This document shows, one piece after another, positions 56,103 through 64,000 of a stretch of DNA of 64,000 bases (position 1 is the first letter of the stretch; every line of letters begins with the position of its first letter). Where the stretch lies: positions 1 through 64,000 of the forward strand of contig CAVWBQ010000024.1 of the NCBI GenBank assembly GCA_963753225.1, read 5' to 3'. This stretch comes from Palsa-504 sp963753225 (GTDB lineage: Bacteria > Actinomycetota > Actinomycetes > Streptosporangiales > Streptosporangiaceae). The notes beneath the pieces are model-generated. The model searched no databases. It saw only the letters and a list, made by a program, of their open reading frames with translations, and was not told where the DNA came from. Made by a program: the position numbers and the translations under genes.

Positions 56103-57077
56103 TTGGCTTACTACACCGTTCAGCAAATCAAATCTGTCTTGCTTCCTGTGATCCAGGAAAATGGTTATAGTCTTGACGAAGCCGAATTCATCCTAGATGA
56201 CTTTATCGAGTCCGACCTCCTTGGCAAGCCTGACTACGGACTTATGAACCTGCCGCGCCTCCTAGCGTATGACAGCCTTAGACCTAAGACGTCCGTATCT
56301 ATCTCTACTAGCGGAAGCGTGACCACGATTAACGGTGGTGGCCACTTTACCCAGGCGCTCCTGCCGCAGATATCAAGGATTCTATGTGAAGGTACATCGC
56401 AGACGGGCCTGCATGCCACAGGAATTACTAATGTGACGACTGTCACCAGAGGCGCCACGCTGACCTACCCACTATGCCGGGAAGGACTCATCGCGATAGC
56501 TTTCCTTTTTACAAACAGTGCAATTGCGAGAATCCCTGCTATGGGTAGGTCGAGACTGGGCGTGAATGTGCTATCAATCGGGATACCAAGTGAACCATTC
56601 GCCGTTCTATATGATGCCAGCCTAACTGCGATGTCTTTTCGGAAGGTCCGAAAGCTTGCGGAATCCGGCGGCACGCCGCCCGCTTATCCCATAGGAATAG
56701 ATAGTAACAATCAGACGACTGCCCACGCCGCTGAGGTTGTGGACCTAATACCCATGGCGGGAGAACGCGGCTTCGGGTTGAGTCTCGCGACTCAACTGAT
56801 CGCTGGAGCAATGTTGGGATTGGTGAATGCCGTCGAACCTGGTGCTTACACGGCTAACAATAGCGCCACGGTGCTGGCAATCGACCCAAATCGATTTGGC
56901 GGCCAATGGGAAGCGCTCCGGAACGAGATTTGCGTTTGGCTTGAGGATCTCATCGCAGAGTCAGCAGGCGATTTCCGAATCCCCGGGCAGCGGTATTCCG
57001 AGCTGATGGCCATGAAGGAAACGGCGAGCATTGAAATTCCCGTCGAATTCGAAACTGTCTTCAACCATTCTCTGTAA
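56103..57077 (+). CDS. Ldh2/MDH2-family NAD(P)-dependent oxidoreductase
   Basis: The 324-residue protein starts with TTG 56103 behind AGAGGTGA. It matches the malate/L-lactate dehydrogenase 2 fold (unrelated to the Rossmann lactate dehydrogenases). Family positions include NGGGHFTQALL, GRSRLGVNVLSIGIPSEPFAVLYDASLTAMS, GTPPAYPIGIDSNNQTT and IPMAGERGFGLSLATQLIAGAMLG. Such enzymes reduce 2-keto acids or cyclic imino acids with NAD(P)H. The usual catalytic His motif (N-x-x-H-F-G) is altered, so the activity may differ. It is coupled to the unknown upstream gene and shares its low GC. Confidence 0.7.
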   Translation: MAYYTVQQIKSVLLPVIQENGYSLDEAEFILDDFIESDLLGKPDYGLMNLPRLLAYDSLRPKTSVSISTSGSVTTINGGGHFTQALLPQISRILCEGTSQTGLHATGITNVTTVTRGATLTYPLCREGLIAIAFLFTNSAIARIPAMGRSRLGVNVLSIGIPSEPFAVLYDASLTAMSFRKVRKLAESGGTPPAYPIGIDSNNQTTAHAAEVVDLIPMAGERGFGLSLATQLIAGAMLGLVNAVEPGAYTANNSATVLAIDPNRFGGQWEALRNEICVWLEDLIAESAGDFRIPGQRYSELMAMKETASIEIPVEFETVFNHSL

Positions 57078-57349
57078 TGCGAGAAGAAATTTCATTTTCG
57101 GAGCATACGGCTTTAATCGCGTTCTATGATGACGGCTCTCCCTCCGCTACTGTCTCTGGCCCGCCGACCAGCTCGCACGCGAAGCCGCTAGCCGCTGCAG
57201 CGCCGACTGAGGAGTCCCGGCTGGCCTCCGCCGGACCCGCCCGTCCATCGACGGGACACACCTCAGCGTTCAAGCTGTCGCTCAGCTCCGGAAATGGCAT
57301 GATAGCTATGTGCCATTCATTGCTGACGACCTTGCGGCCTGGCTGGTAG
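57077..57349 (+). pseudogene. Possible truncated third cassette gene
   Basis: An ATG overlaps the Ldh2 stop (TAATG), and the first 26 codons (MREEISFSEHTALIAFYDDG...) keep the low-GC style of the cassette. After about 57150 composition becomes high-GC and the sequence turns Pro/Ser/Ala-rich before running into the start of the next STAND gene. It looks like the beginning of a gene cut by recombination, and chance is an alternative. Confidence 0.35.
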
Positions 57350-58887
57350 GACTGCTCGCGGATAGCGGACGCCGGAAGGTCGTCACATTAATACTCGGCA
57401 GCGAGCAGGAACGCGCGCTAGGGCAGGCTGCCACCGCTGCAGTGCGGCAAGTTGCCGAGAGCTTGCGGCCGAGAGGCAGCGAGCGCGCTGAGGAGATCGC
57501 GCTTGTTGTAGACCACGTGTTTAGCGGACCCACGCGACCGGCCTCGCTGTCGGCGCGGGGGACGCTGCTAGAGACGGTGCAAGCAGGCATTGCTGAGCAG
57601 CTGGCTGTCCTCGATGACGTCGGCTTGACCGGCACTGGACAGTCGTCGGCCGAGGTACTCGGCATACCAGTCGTGACATTGACGGAAATGTTGACCAGCG
57701 CGCTGATGCGGGAAATCGTGATCCGCGGGGCAGGCGGCGGGCCGCTAGAGCCACTGGCCGCCCAGCTGAATCATGATGTAACCCATCTTCAGGGCCGCCA
57801 CCTCCAGGGCATGATCGGCCAGCTAGTCGCCGACGTGAAGCAGGCCATCGCAGCGCCAAACACGGCAGCCGCGGTCGGGCCACCGATGGCGAATACGTTG
57901 CCAGCTGACACTGCCGCATTCACCGGGCGCCGCGAGCAATTGAGCGAAATCTCAGCGGCCGCCGCCGCTGCGGCGCAGGCGGGCCGGGTAATCGCGATCC
58001 ACGCAATCAACGGACTGCCAGGTGTCGGCAAGACCACACTCGCAGTGCACCTCGGGCACATGGTTGCCGCCAGGTTCCCCGACCGGCAGCTGTTCATCGA
58101 CCTGCACGCCCACACCCCCGGCCAACGCCCAATCGAGCCGACTGACGCACTCGCCGCCCTGCTTAGCGCGGACGGCGTAGACCCCCACTACCTTCCCGCA
58201 GACCTAGCCGACAGGGCAGCGCTCTGGCGAGCGCGGATGGCTGAGAAGCGGGTACTGCTCATTCTCGATAATGCCGCTAGCAGCGAGCAGATCGCCCCGC
58301 TGCTACCCGGGGCATCGGGCTGCCTGGTGCTCGTCACAAGCCGTCGCTACCTTGGCGATGTACCTACCACGCTGATCTCAGTTCCGCTAGATATCCTTCC
58401 GCCACGTGACGCCAAGAGAATGTTCGTCACGCTCGCTCCACGTGCGAAGACAGAACCACGACAGGTAGCCGAGATGGTGAAGCTCTGCGGTTACCTGCCC
58501 TTGGCGATCAAGCTACTCGCCGGCCTGTTCAACCGGCACCGCGCTTGGAACATGAGCTATCTCATCGCAGAAACCAGAACGAAGCTGCTGACCGTCAGCG
58601 CTGAGAATCGCACCGTCGCTGCCGCGTTTGAACTGTCCTACCAGTATCTAGACAAAGTGCAGCAGCGCTTTTTCCGCCACCTGGGCCTGCATCCAGGTCC
58701 GGATATCGATACGTACGCTGCCGCCGCCCTCGCTGGTTTGGCCTACGACAATACTGTCCAGATCCTCGATGAGTTGCACCGCGATGGCCTCCTCGCCGAA
58801 CCCTTGCCCCGGCGATACCGAATGCACAACCTGATCCACCAGTACGCCCGCAGCCTGGCGACAGCGGACGATTTCGCCGATGAGTAA
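57310..58887 (+). CDS. NB-ARC/STAND NTPase (paralog 2, N-terminal part)
   Basis: The 525-residue protein starts at GTG 57310 and is a close relative of the first 530 residues of the protein at 46974-50039. It has the same N-terminal module (IADDLAAWLVGLLADSGRRK, LAAQLNHDVTHLQGRH), Walker A GLPGVGKT (235-242), Walker B VLLILDNA, SRRYLGD and GYLPLAI. It ends with NLIHQYARSLATADDFADE where the paralog continues into its TPR part. The next frame begins eight bases before this stop. Either the ancestral protein was split by a one-base gain, or the NTPase and TPR parts are now made separately. GC is lower than in paralog 1. Confidence 0.85.
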   Translation: MPFIADDLAAWLVGLLADSGRRKVVTLILGSEQERALGQAATAAVRQVAESLRPRGSERAEEIALVVDHVFSGPTRPASLSARGTLLETVQAGIAEQLAVLDDVGLTGTGQSSAEVLGIPVVTLTEMLTSALMREIVIRGAGGGPLEPLAAQLNHDVTHLQGRHLQGMIGQLVADVKQAIAAPNTAAAVGPPMANTLPADTAAFTGRREQLSEISAAAAAAAQAGRVIAIHAINGLPGVGKTTLAVHLGHMVAARFPDRQLFIDLHAHTPGQRPIEPTDALAALLSADGVDPHYLPADLADRAALWRARMAEKRVLLILDNAASSEQIAPLLPGASGCLVLVTSRRYLGDVPTTLISVPLDILPPRDAKRMFVTLAPRAKTEPRQVAEMVKLCGYLPLAIKLLAGLFNRHRAWNMSYLIAETRTKLLTVSAENRTVAAAFELSYQYLDKVQQRFFRHLGLHPGPDIDTYAAAALAGLAYDNTVQILDELHRDGLLAEPLPRRYRMHNLIHQYARSLATADDFADE

Positions 58888-60730
58888 AGATAGCGTCCTT
58901 GGACGGCTTTTCGACTACTACCAGCATACCGCCGCCATTGCGGAGGAGCGCCTGGCCCGCCAGACTCTGGTCAGCCTCGCCCCATCTGCTCTCAAAGCAC
59001 CGCCGATCGCAGTACCTGACGTCGGTGATAACGCTTCGGCGCTAGCTTGGGTGCGCGCAGAACGCGCCAACTTGCTCGCTTGCCTAGACCTTGTCACCGA
59101 AACCGAGCAGCACGCGCGCGTCACTGCTCTCACCGCCGCCATGGCCTCGCTCCTACGCCGCGACGGGCCCTGGACTGATGCCATCACCCGCCATGCCAGA
59201 GCCGCACATGCCGCACGCCACCTCGATGACCGGCCCGGCGAAGCCGGCGCTCTCAACAATCTCGGGGTCGTGCGGCATCTGACGGGGGACTATCCGGGCG
59301 CGGGCCAGGCACTAGGGGACGCACTGAGCATCTACCGCGACCTTGGCGACCGGCCGGGCGTGGCCAGCGCCCTGACCGGCTTGGCGGATGTGCGGATGGC
59401 GACTGGTGACTTCCCGGGCGCAGCCTCGGCCCTGGAGGAGGCGCTGAGCATCTATCGTGATCTTGGTGATCGGCTCGGCGAGGCCGGCGCCCTCAACGGC
59501 CTGGGCGTCGTACGACGGCTGGCAGCTGGTGACTATCCGGGCGCAGCCTCGGCCCTGGAGGAGGCGCTGAGCATCTATCGTGATCTTGGTGATCGGCTCG
59601 GCGAGGCCGGCGCCCTCAGTAACCTCGGCGCCGTTCGGCGTGAGACCGGGAATCATCCGGGTGCGGCTCAGGCCCTGCAGGACGCGCTGGACATTTCACG
59701 TGAACTCGGTGACCGGCTCGGACAGGCCAATGCCCTCATCGGGCTCGGGCTCATGCGACTGGTGGGCGAAGACTATCCAGGTATGGCTTGGGCCATGGAG
59801 GAGGCGTTGAGCATCTGCCGTGGCCTTGGCGACCGGCTCGGTGAAGCCGGCGCCCTCACCTACCTGGGAGTCGTGCGGCGGCTGACCGGACACTATGCGC
59901 CAGCGACCCAGGCCCTAGGGGATGCGCTGAGCATCTGCCGCGAGCTTGGCGACCGGCTCGGTGAAGCGGGTGCCCTCACCTACCTCGGTGACGTACGGCG
60001 GCTGACGGGGGACTATCGAGGCGCTGCCCGGGACCTTGAGGAGGCACTGAGCATCTGCCGCCAGATTGGCTACCGGCTCGGTGAGGCGGGCACCCTCACC
60101 TACCTGGGAGGCCTATTTCGGCTGACCGGGAACTATGCGAGCGCGAGGCAGGCCCTAGAACAGGCACTGGGCATCTGCCGCCCAATGGGCGATAAGGGCG
60201 CGGAGGCTAGTGCCCTCACCTACCTGGGGGACGTTCGGCGGCTGACCGGAGACTACCGGGGGGCAGCGCAGGCGCTAGAAGATGCGCTGAGCATCTGCGG
60301 CGACCTCGGCGATCGGCTCGGTGCGGCCGGCGCCCTTACCTACGTGGGAGTCGTGCGGCGGCTAACCGCCGACTATACTGGAGCGTCCCATGCGCTCCAG
60401 AAAGCGATAGAGACCTACCGCGATCTCGGCGAGCGTAGTGGCGAAGCAGAGGCTCTGAACGAGATGGGGACGCTTCTGCGGGTCCAGGGCAATCCCGACC
60501 AGGCCAGAGCATGGTACCAGCGAGCCATGGACCTCGCCCGCGAGATCAGCAACGCCCGGGAAGAAGGCTCCGCACTCGCCGGGCTCGGCCGATGTGCCCT
60601 CGCGGTCGGCCAAACCGCCGAAGCAGAGGTGAGCCTGCGGCAGGCACAGAAGATCTTCCATCGAATCGGCTCGGCACAGGCCCCCGAGATAGTCGCCGAG
60701 TTGCAGGCGGTCATACGCAAAATCCGATAA
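58880..60730 (+). CDS. TPR-repeat protein (paralog 2, C-terminal part of STAND)
   Basis: The 616-residue protein is the equivalent of the C-terminal half of the paralog at 46974-50039. It begins with a helical linker (LGRLFDYYQHTAAIAEERLARQTLV, WVRAERANLLACLD) and then has about twelve TPRs of 40 residues (LGEAGALTYLGDVRRLTGDYRGAAQALEDALSIC type), ending with the non-repeat cap ALAGLGRCALAVGQTAEAE. ATG 58880 lies inside the end of the NTPase gene and has no strong ribosome binding site, so it would rely on coupling. The near-identical 120-base repeat units could recombine to change repeat number. Confidence 0.85.
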   Translation: MSKDSVLGRLFDYYQHTAAIAEERLARQTLVSLAPSALKAPPIAVPDVGDNASALAWVRAERANLLACLDLVTETEQHARVTALTAAMASLLRRDGPWTDAITRHARAAHAARHLDDRPGEAGALNNLGVVRHLTGDYPGAGQALGDALSIYRDLGDRPGVASALTGLADVRMATGDFPGAASALEEALSIYRDLGDRLGEAGALNGLGVVRRLAAGDYPGAASALEEALSIYRDLGDRLGEAGALSNLGAVRRETGNHPGAAQALQDALDISRELGDRLGQANALIGLGLMRLVGEDYPGMAWAMEEALSICRGLGDRLGEAGALTYLGVVRRLTGHYAPATQALGDALSICRELGDRLGEAGALTYLGDVRRLTGDYRGAARDLEEALSICRQIGYRLGEAGTLTYLGGLFRLTGNYASARQALEQALGICRPMGDKGAEASALTYLGDVRRLTGDYRGAAQALEDALSICGDLGDRLGAAGALTYVGVVRRLTADYTGASHALQKAIETYRDLGERSGEAEALNEMGTLLRVQGNPDQARAWYQRAMDLAREISNAREEGSALAGLGRCALAVGQTAEAEVSLRQAQKIFHRIGSAQAPEIVAELQAVIRKIR

Positions 60731-61110
60731 CACTAGTGGTAAAGCCTCTCGATGGTGTCTGAAGCAGTGTTAGCCAGACGTAGCGGCGCACCGTCGGCAC
60801 GCTGCAGGTTCAGTCCCGCGAAAGGATCCATATCTGCACAATTTATATCGAAATAGTCCAATGCAGGACGCGATAGCGGCCGACAGGCAACGGCAGAGGA
60901 GCGCAACCGCGGTACCTGGGGGAGACAGCTGTGCTCGCTCCTTATCAAGGAGTCCCTCATGGCGTAGATCTGCTCTCCAGTGGAGGCAGCAGTGCGGGTA
61001 ACCAAATCGATATATTTCGTAGCGCTGTGCTGCTGACAGAGTCCGGCCCGCGTGGGATGCTATCGATAATGCCGTTTCGTTGTCATGTGATGGTTGGGGG
61101 ATTTTACGTC
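60731..61110. other. Intergenic region before the ABC binding-protein gene
   Basis: No supported gene is seen. It holds the promoter and leader of the binding protein, with GGGGG about ten bases before its ATG at 61111. An in-frame ATG at 61090 is an alternative start. Confidence 0.5.
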
Positions 61111-62936
61111 ATGGGAGGATCCCGGACCCGGATCGCGGCCATGGCCGCAGTGATTGCCGCCACCGTAGCAGTGGCTGCGTGCGGAGGTAGCAGTCCCCAG
61201 AGTAATAAGCCGTCCCCGGTCGGCACGAAGATTAAGGGCGGGACGGCGACTTCCGCGTTCAACGCGGGAACTGGGGCCAACTACATCTTTCCGGTGCTGC
61301 CGCCTGCCGATTTCACTACCTCTAACTCGCAGACTTTCCAGTGGCTGATGTGGCGGCCGCTGTACTGGTACGGCACGGGCGACACTCCCAGCCTTAACAC
61401 AATGCTGAGCCTCGGAAACCTTCCGACCTATTCCCATGACGGCAAGACGGTCACGATCACGCTGAAGCCGTATAAGTGGTCAGACGGCCGTCCCGTCACA
61501 GCTCGTGACGTGCAGTTCTTCGAGAACCTGGTCGCGGCCAATCCCGAAGCCTACGGGGCATCGGTCCCCGGTGGCTACCCGGGCAACATCGTGAAGACAA
61601 CGGTGATGAATCCCACGACCATCCGGTTCACCATGGACAAGGCCTACAACACTCAGTGGCTGCTATACAACGAGCTATCTAACCTCACGCCGTTGCCGCA
61701 GCATGCCTGGGACAAGACGAGCGCGGCCGGGGCGGTCGGTGACTACGACCTGACCAAACAGGGAGCCCTTGCTGTCGACAAGTTCCTGAATAGCCAGGCC
61801 CAGCAGTTGTCCACGTACGCGTCCAATCCCCTCTGGCAGACCGTAGACGGCCCGTGGAAGCTGACCCACTTCGACACCAACGGCGACCTGACCATGGTGC
61901 CGAACCCGGGCTACAGCGGCCCGGTCAAGCCGACGCTGTCGGAGTTCAAGGAACAGTCCTTCACCGACACCAATGCCGAGTTCAACGCCCTGGCCAGCGG
62001 ATCTGGCCCCGACGTCAGTTTTTGTCCAACATCAAGGAAAGCGCCCAACCGCGTCTCAACCACCTCGGGTACACCCAGGCGCACCAATACGCTTTCTCGA
62101 TATCCTATGACGCGCTGAATTTTAACAACCCGAAGCTCGGGCCTATATTCAAGCAGCTCTACGTCCGGCAGGCGATGCAGGAGCTGATCGACGAGAATGG
62201 CATCAACAAGAACTACTTCGGCGGGGAGGGGTATGCCGTCTGCGGGCCGGTGCCGCCGCAGCCGCCGAACAGCTTCGCGGACGCCTACTCCAAGTCCTGT
62301 CCCTATTCGTATAACCCGGCCCGGGCCGCCCAGGCCCTGGCCGCGCACGGCTGGAACGTCGTGAAGAACGGCATAGACACCTGCAAGTCCCCGGGAACCG
62401 GGCCGACTCAATGCGGGGCCGGCATCGCCGCTGGGGACAAGCTGGAATTCCCCTACATCTACGTCACCGGCGGCATCGCGTTCCCGAAGTCACGTGTGCA
62501 GATCGCCTCGGACTTCGAACAGGCTGGCATCAAGCTGGACCTCAAGCCCCTGCCGGGCAACGAGGCCGCCGCGGCGGCGACACCCTGCAAGTCGTCGCAG
62601 GCGGCCTGCTCGTGGGGCATCTATAACGCCGCGTGGGTCTACTCCCCGGACTACTACCCCAGCGGCGAGGACCTGTTCGCGACCGACGCCACGGCCAACT
62701 ATGGCAGCTACAGCGACCCGAAGGCCGATCAGCTCATCGAGGCGACCACCCTGAAGAGCAGCGAGCCACCGCAGCAGGCGCTCGATGCCTACCAGGACTA
62801 CCTAGTGCAGCAAATCCCGGTCCTGTGGGAAGGCGACACCTACGGATTGACCGAGTACAAGACCAAGCTGCACGGCGTGACGCCGTTCAACGTCTTCACC
62901 GCGATCACCCCGGAGAACTGGTACTTCACGAAGTAG
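61111..62936 (+). CDS. Lipoprotein oligopeptide/nickel-type ABC substrate-binding protein (SBP_bac_5); apparent frameshift at 62019-62023
   Basis: ATG 61111 opens a lipoprotein signal peptide (GSRTRIAAMAAVIAATVAVA) with lipobox VAAC and a Gly/Ser linker. The mature protein shows the family-5 pattern: LMWRPLYWYGTGDTPSLN, VTITLKPYKWSDGRPVTARDVQFFENLV, MNPTTIRFTMDKAYNTQWLL, and QLYVRQAMQELIDENGI in the second frame. The frame breaks at a run of five T (62019-62023), and six T would join GPDVSF to LSNIKESAQPRLNH. Restored length is 608 residues, normal for dipeptide/oligopeptide binding proteins. It is convergent with the OppF-like gene and overlaps it by 11 bases. Confidence 0.88.
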
Positions 62937-64000
62937 GAGCCGGCACGGCCACCGGGTGCAGCGGGAAGTGCAGGCGGTCTCGTGGGGCACGGCGCCGGAC
63001 GCCTGCCTTTCCAAGGGAAGCAGGGACGGCTCGACCGCCGCGCAGATGTCCTCCGCCCGTTGGCAGCGCGTGCGGAAGCGGCAGCCTGACGGCGGGTCGA
63101 CGGGAGAAGGCAGCTCGCCACGGATCGCGACCCGCTCACGTCCCTCCCGCGCCTGCGGATCGGCGACCGGAACCGCCTCGAGCAGGGCAGCGGTATAGGG
63201 ATGCGCTGGCGCCTCGTAGATGCTGGCGGTCGGGCCGGTCTCGACCAGCTTCCCCAGGTACATGACCCCACCCGGTCCGCGATATACCGGACCACCGACA
63301 GGTCGTGCGACACCATCACCAGGGCCAGGTCATGCTCCTCCTGCAGGCGCACCATCAGGTTGAGCAGCTGCGAGCGGATCGACACGTCAAGCGCCGAGAC
63401 CGGCTCGTCCGCGACGATCAGCCGCGGGCCGAGCGCGAGAGCGCGCGCGAAGCCGATCCGCTGCCGCTGCCCGCCGGAAAACTCGCGCGGCAGCTGCCGG
63501 CCGGAGCTGGCCGACAGCCCCACCTCACGGAGCAGTTGCGCGACCCGCTCGTTCCGTTCGGCCTTCGTAAACCCTCGCTGCACAACCATAGGCTCGGCCA
63601 GAATGGAATGCACGCGCATCCTCGGGTCCAGCGAGGAATACGGATCCTGGAAGACCATCTGCAGGTCACGGCGCTCGCGCCGGCGGCTCCGGCCCTGCAG
63701 CCTGCTGATCTCCCGGCCCTGCACCGTGACCGTACCGGAGTCAGGTTTCTCCAGTCCCACCATCAGGCGCCCGATCGTCGTCTTGCCGCATCCGGACTCG
63801 CCCACCAGCCCGTAGGTCTCACCGGGGTAGACGGTCAGCGAGACGCCCGACACCGCCTTAACCGACCCGACCGCCCGGCGGGTCAGGCCGCCCCGCACCG
63901 GGAACTCCTTGACCACCGCGTCGAGCACGAGCAGCGGCTCAGCACTCGGCCCAGGCGCCGGTTCCTGGTCCCGTACAGTGATCTGCGCCGGGACACCGTC
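62926..64000 (-). CDS. Oligopeptide/dipeptide ABC transporter ATPase OppF/DppF (partial at right edge); two apparent frameshifts
   Basis: The frame is open to the right edge, so the start is not in the window. The ABC domain has Walker A GESGCGKTT, Q-loop MVFQDPYSSLDPR, signature EFSGGQRQRIGFARAL, Walker B LIVADEPVSALD and the switch His in VMVSHDLSVVRYIADRV. The C-terminal oligopeptide-transporter domain (GKLVETGPTASIYEAPAHPYTAALLEAVP, CRFRTRCQRAEDIC, PHETAC) lies one frame away after a four-G run at about 63266-63269, where five G are expected. A missing C near 62966 then leads to HFPLHPVAVPAPTS and a stop at 62926. It couples ATP hydrolysis to peptide import. Confidence 0.87.

Overview
The window is high-GC actinobacterial chromosome. 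Evidence is the very high GC at third codon positions, frequent GTG/TTG starts, the Ala/Lys/Glu-rich tails on ribosomal proteins, and the order rpsP-khpA-rimM-trmD-rplS-lepB-rnhB-DUF2469-yraN-comM-dprA-xerC-rpsB-tsf-pyrH-frr-cdsA-rlmN, which is standard for Streptomyces/Streptosporangiales-type Actinomycetota. I cannot name a genus.

Layout. 1-1252: the start of a Tat-exported lipoprotein solute-binding protein (minus strand, cut by the left edge). 2020-25000: the conserved core, mostly plus strand. It holds ribosomal proteins S16, L19 and S2, EF-Ts, ribosome recycling factor, 16S/tRNA/23S maturation enzymes, two signal peptidases, RNase HII, a sugar-phosphorylase/phosphomutase pair, DNA-uptake and recombination genes (comM, dprA, xerC), UMP kinase and CDP-diglyceride synthase. 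24900-31100: mostly minus strand, with a response regulator, a haloperoxidase-like hydrolase, an MmgE/PrpD protein, an AEC-type permease and a carboxymuconolactone-decarboxylase-like protein. 31300-46000: an accessory and decaying zone, with a broken LuxR/LAL regulator, a conjugative relaxase remnant, an orphan six-bladed lectin-like propeller, a small HTH operon, an intact IS4 element, a broken IS110 and a serine recombinase scrap. 42900-60730: an island of three STAND NTPases. One is a trypsin-NB-ARC-TPR fusion preceded by a Trypco1-like small protein, and two are paralogous NB-ARC-TPR proteins facing outward. Between the paralogs lies an IS1380 element interrupted by a group II intron, followed by a low-GC two-gene cassette (unknown protein plus Ldh2-family oxidoreductase). 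61111-64000: an oligopeptide-type ABC transporter (binding protein and OppF/DppF ATPase).

The most interesting biology is the STAND island, which looks like a set of NTP-dependent biological-conflict (defence or self-destruction) proteins.

A separate technical signal runs through the window. Many genes, including essential rpsP and rpsB, contain a frameshift that one added base would repair, and several of these fall in homopolymer runs. This points to systematic single-base deletions in the assembly rather than to real pseudogenes, at least in the core genes.
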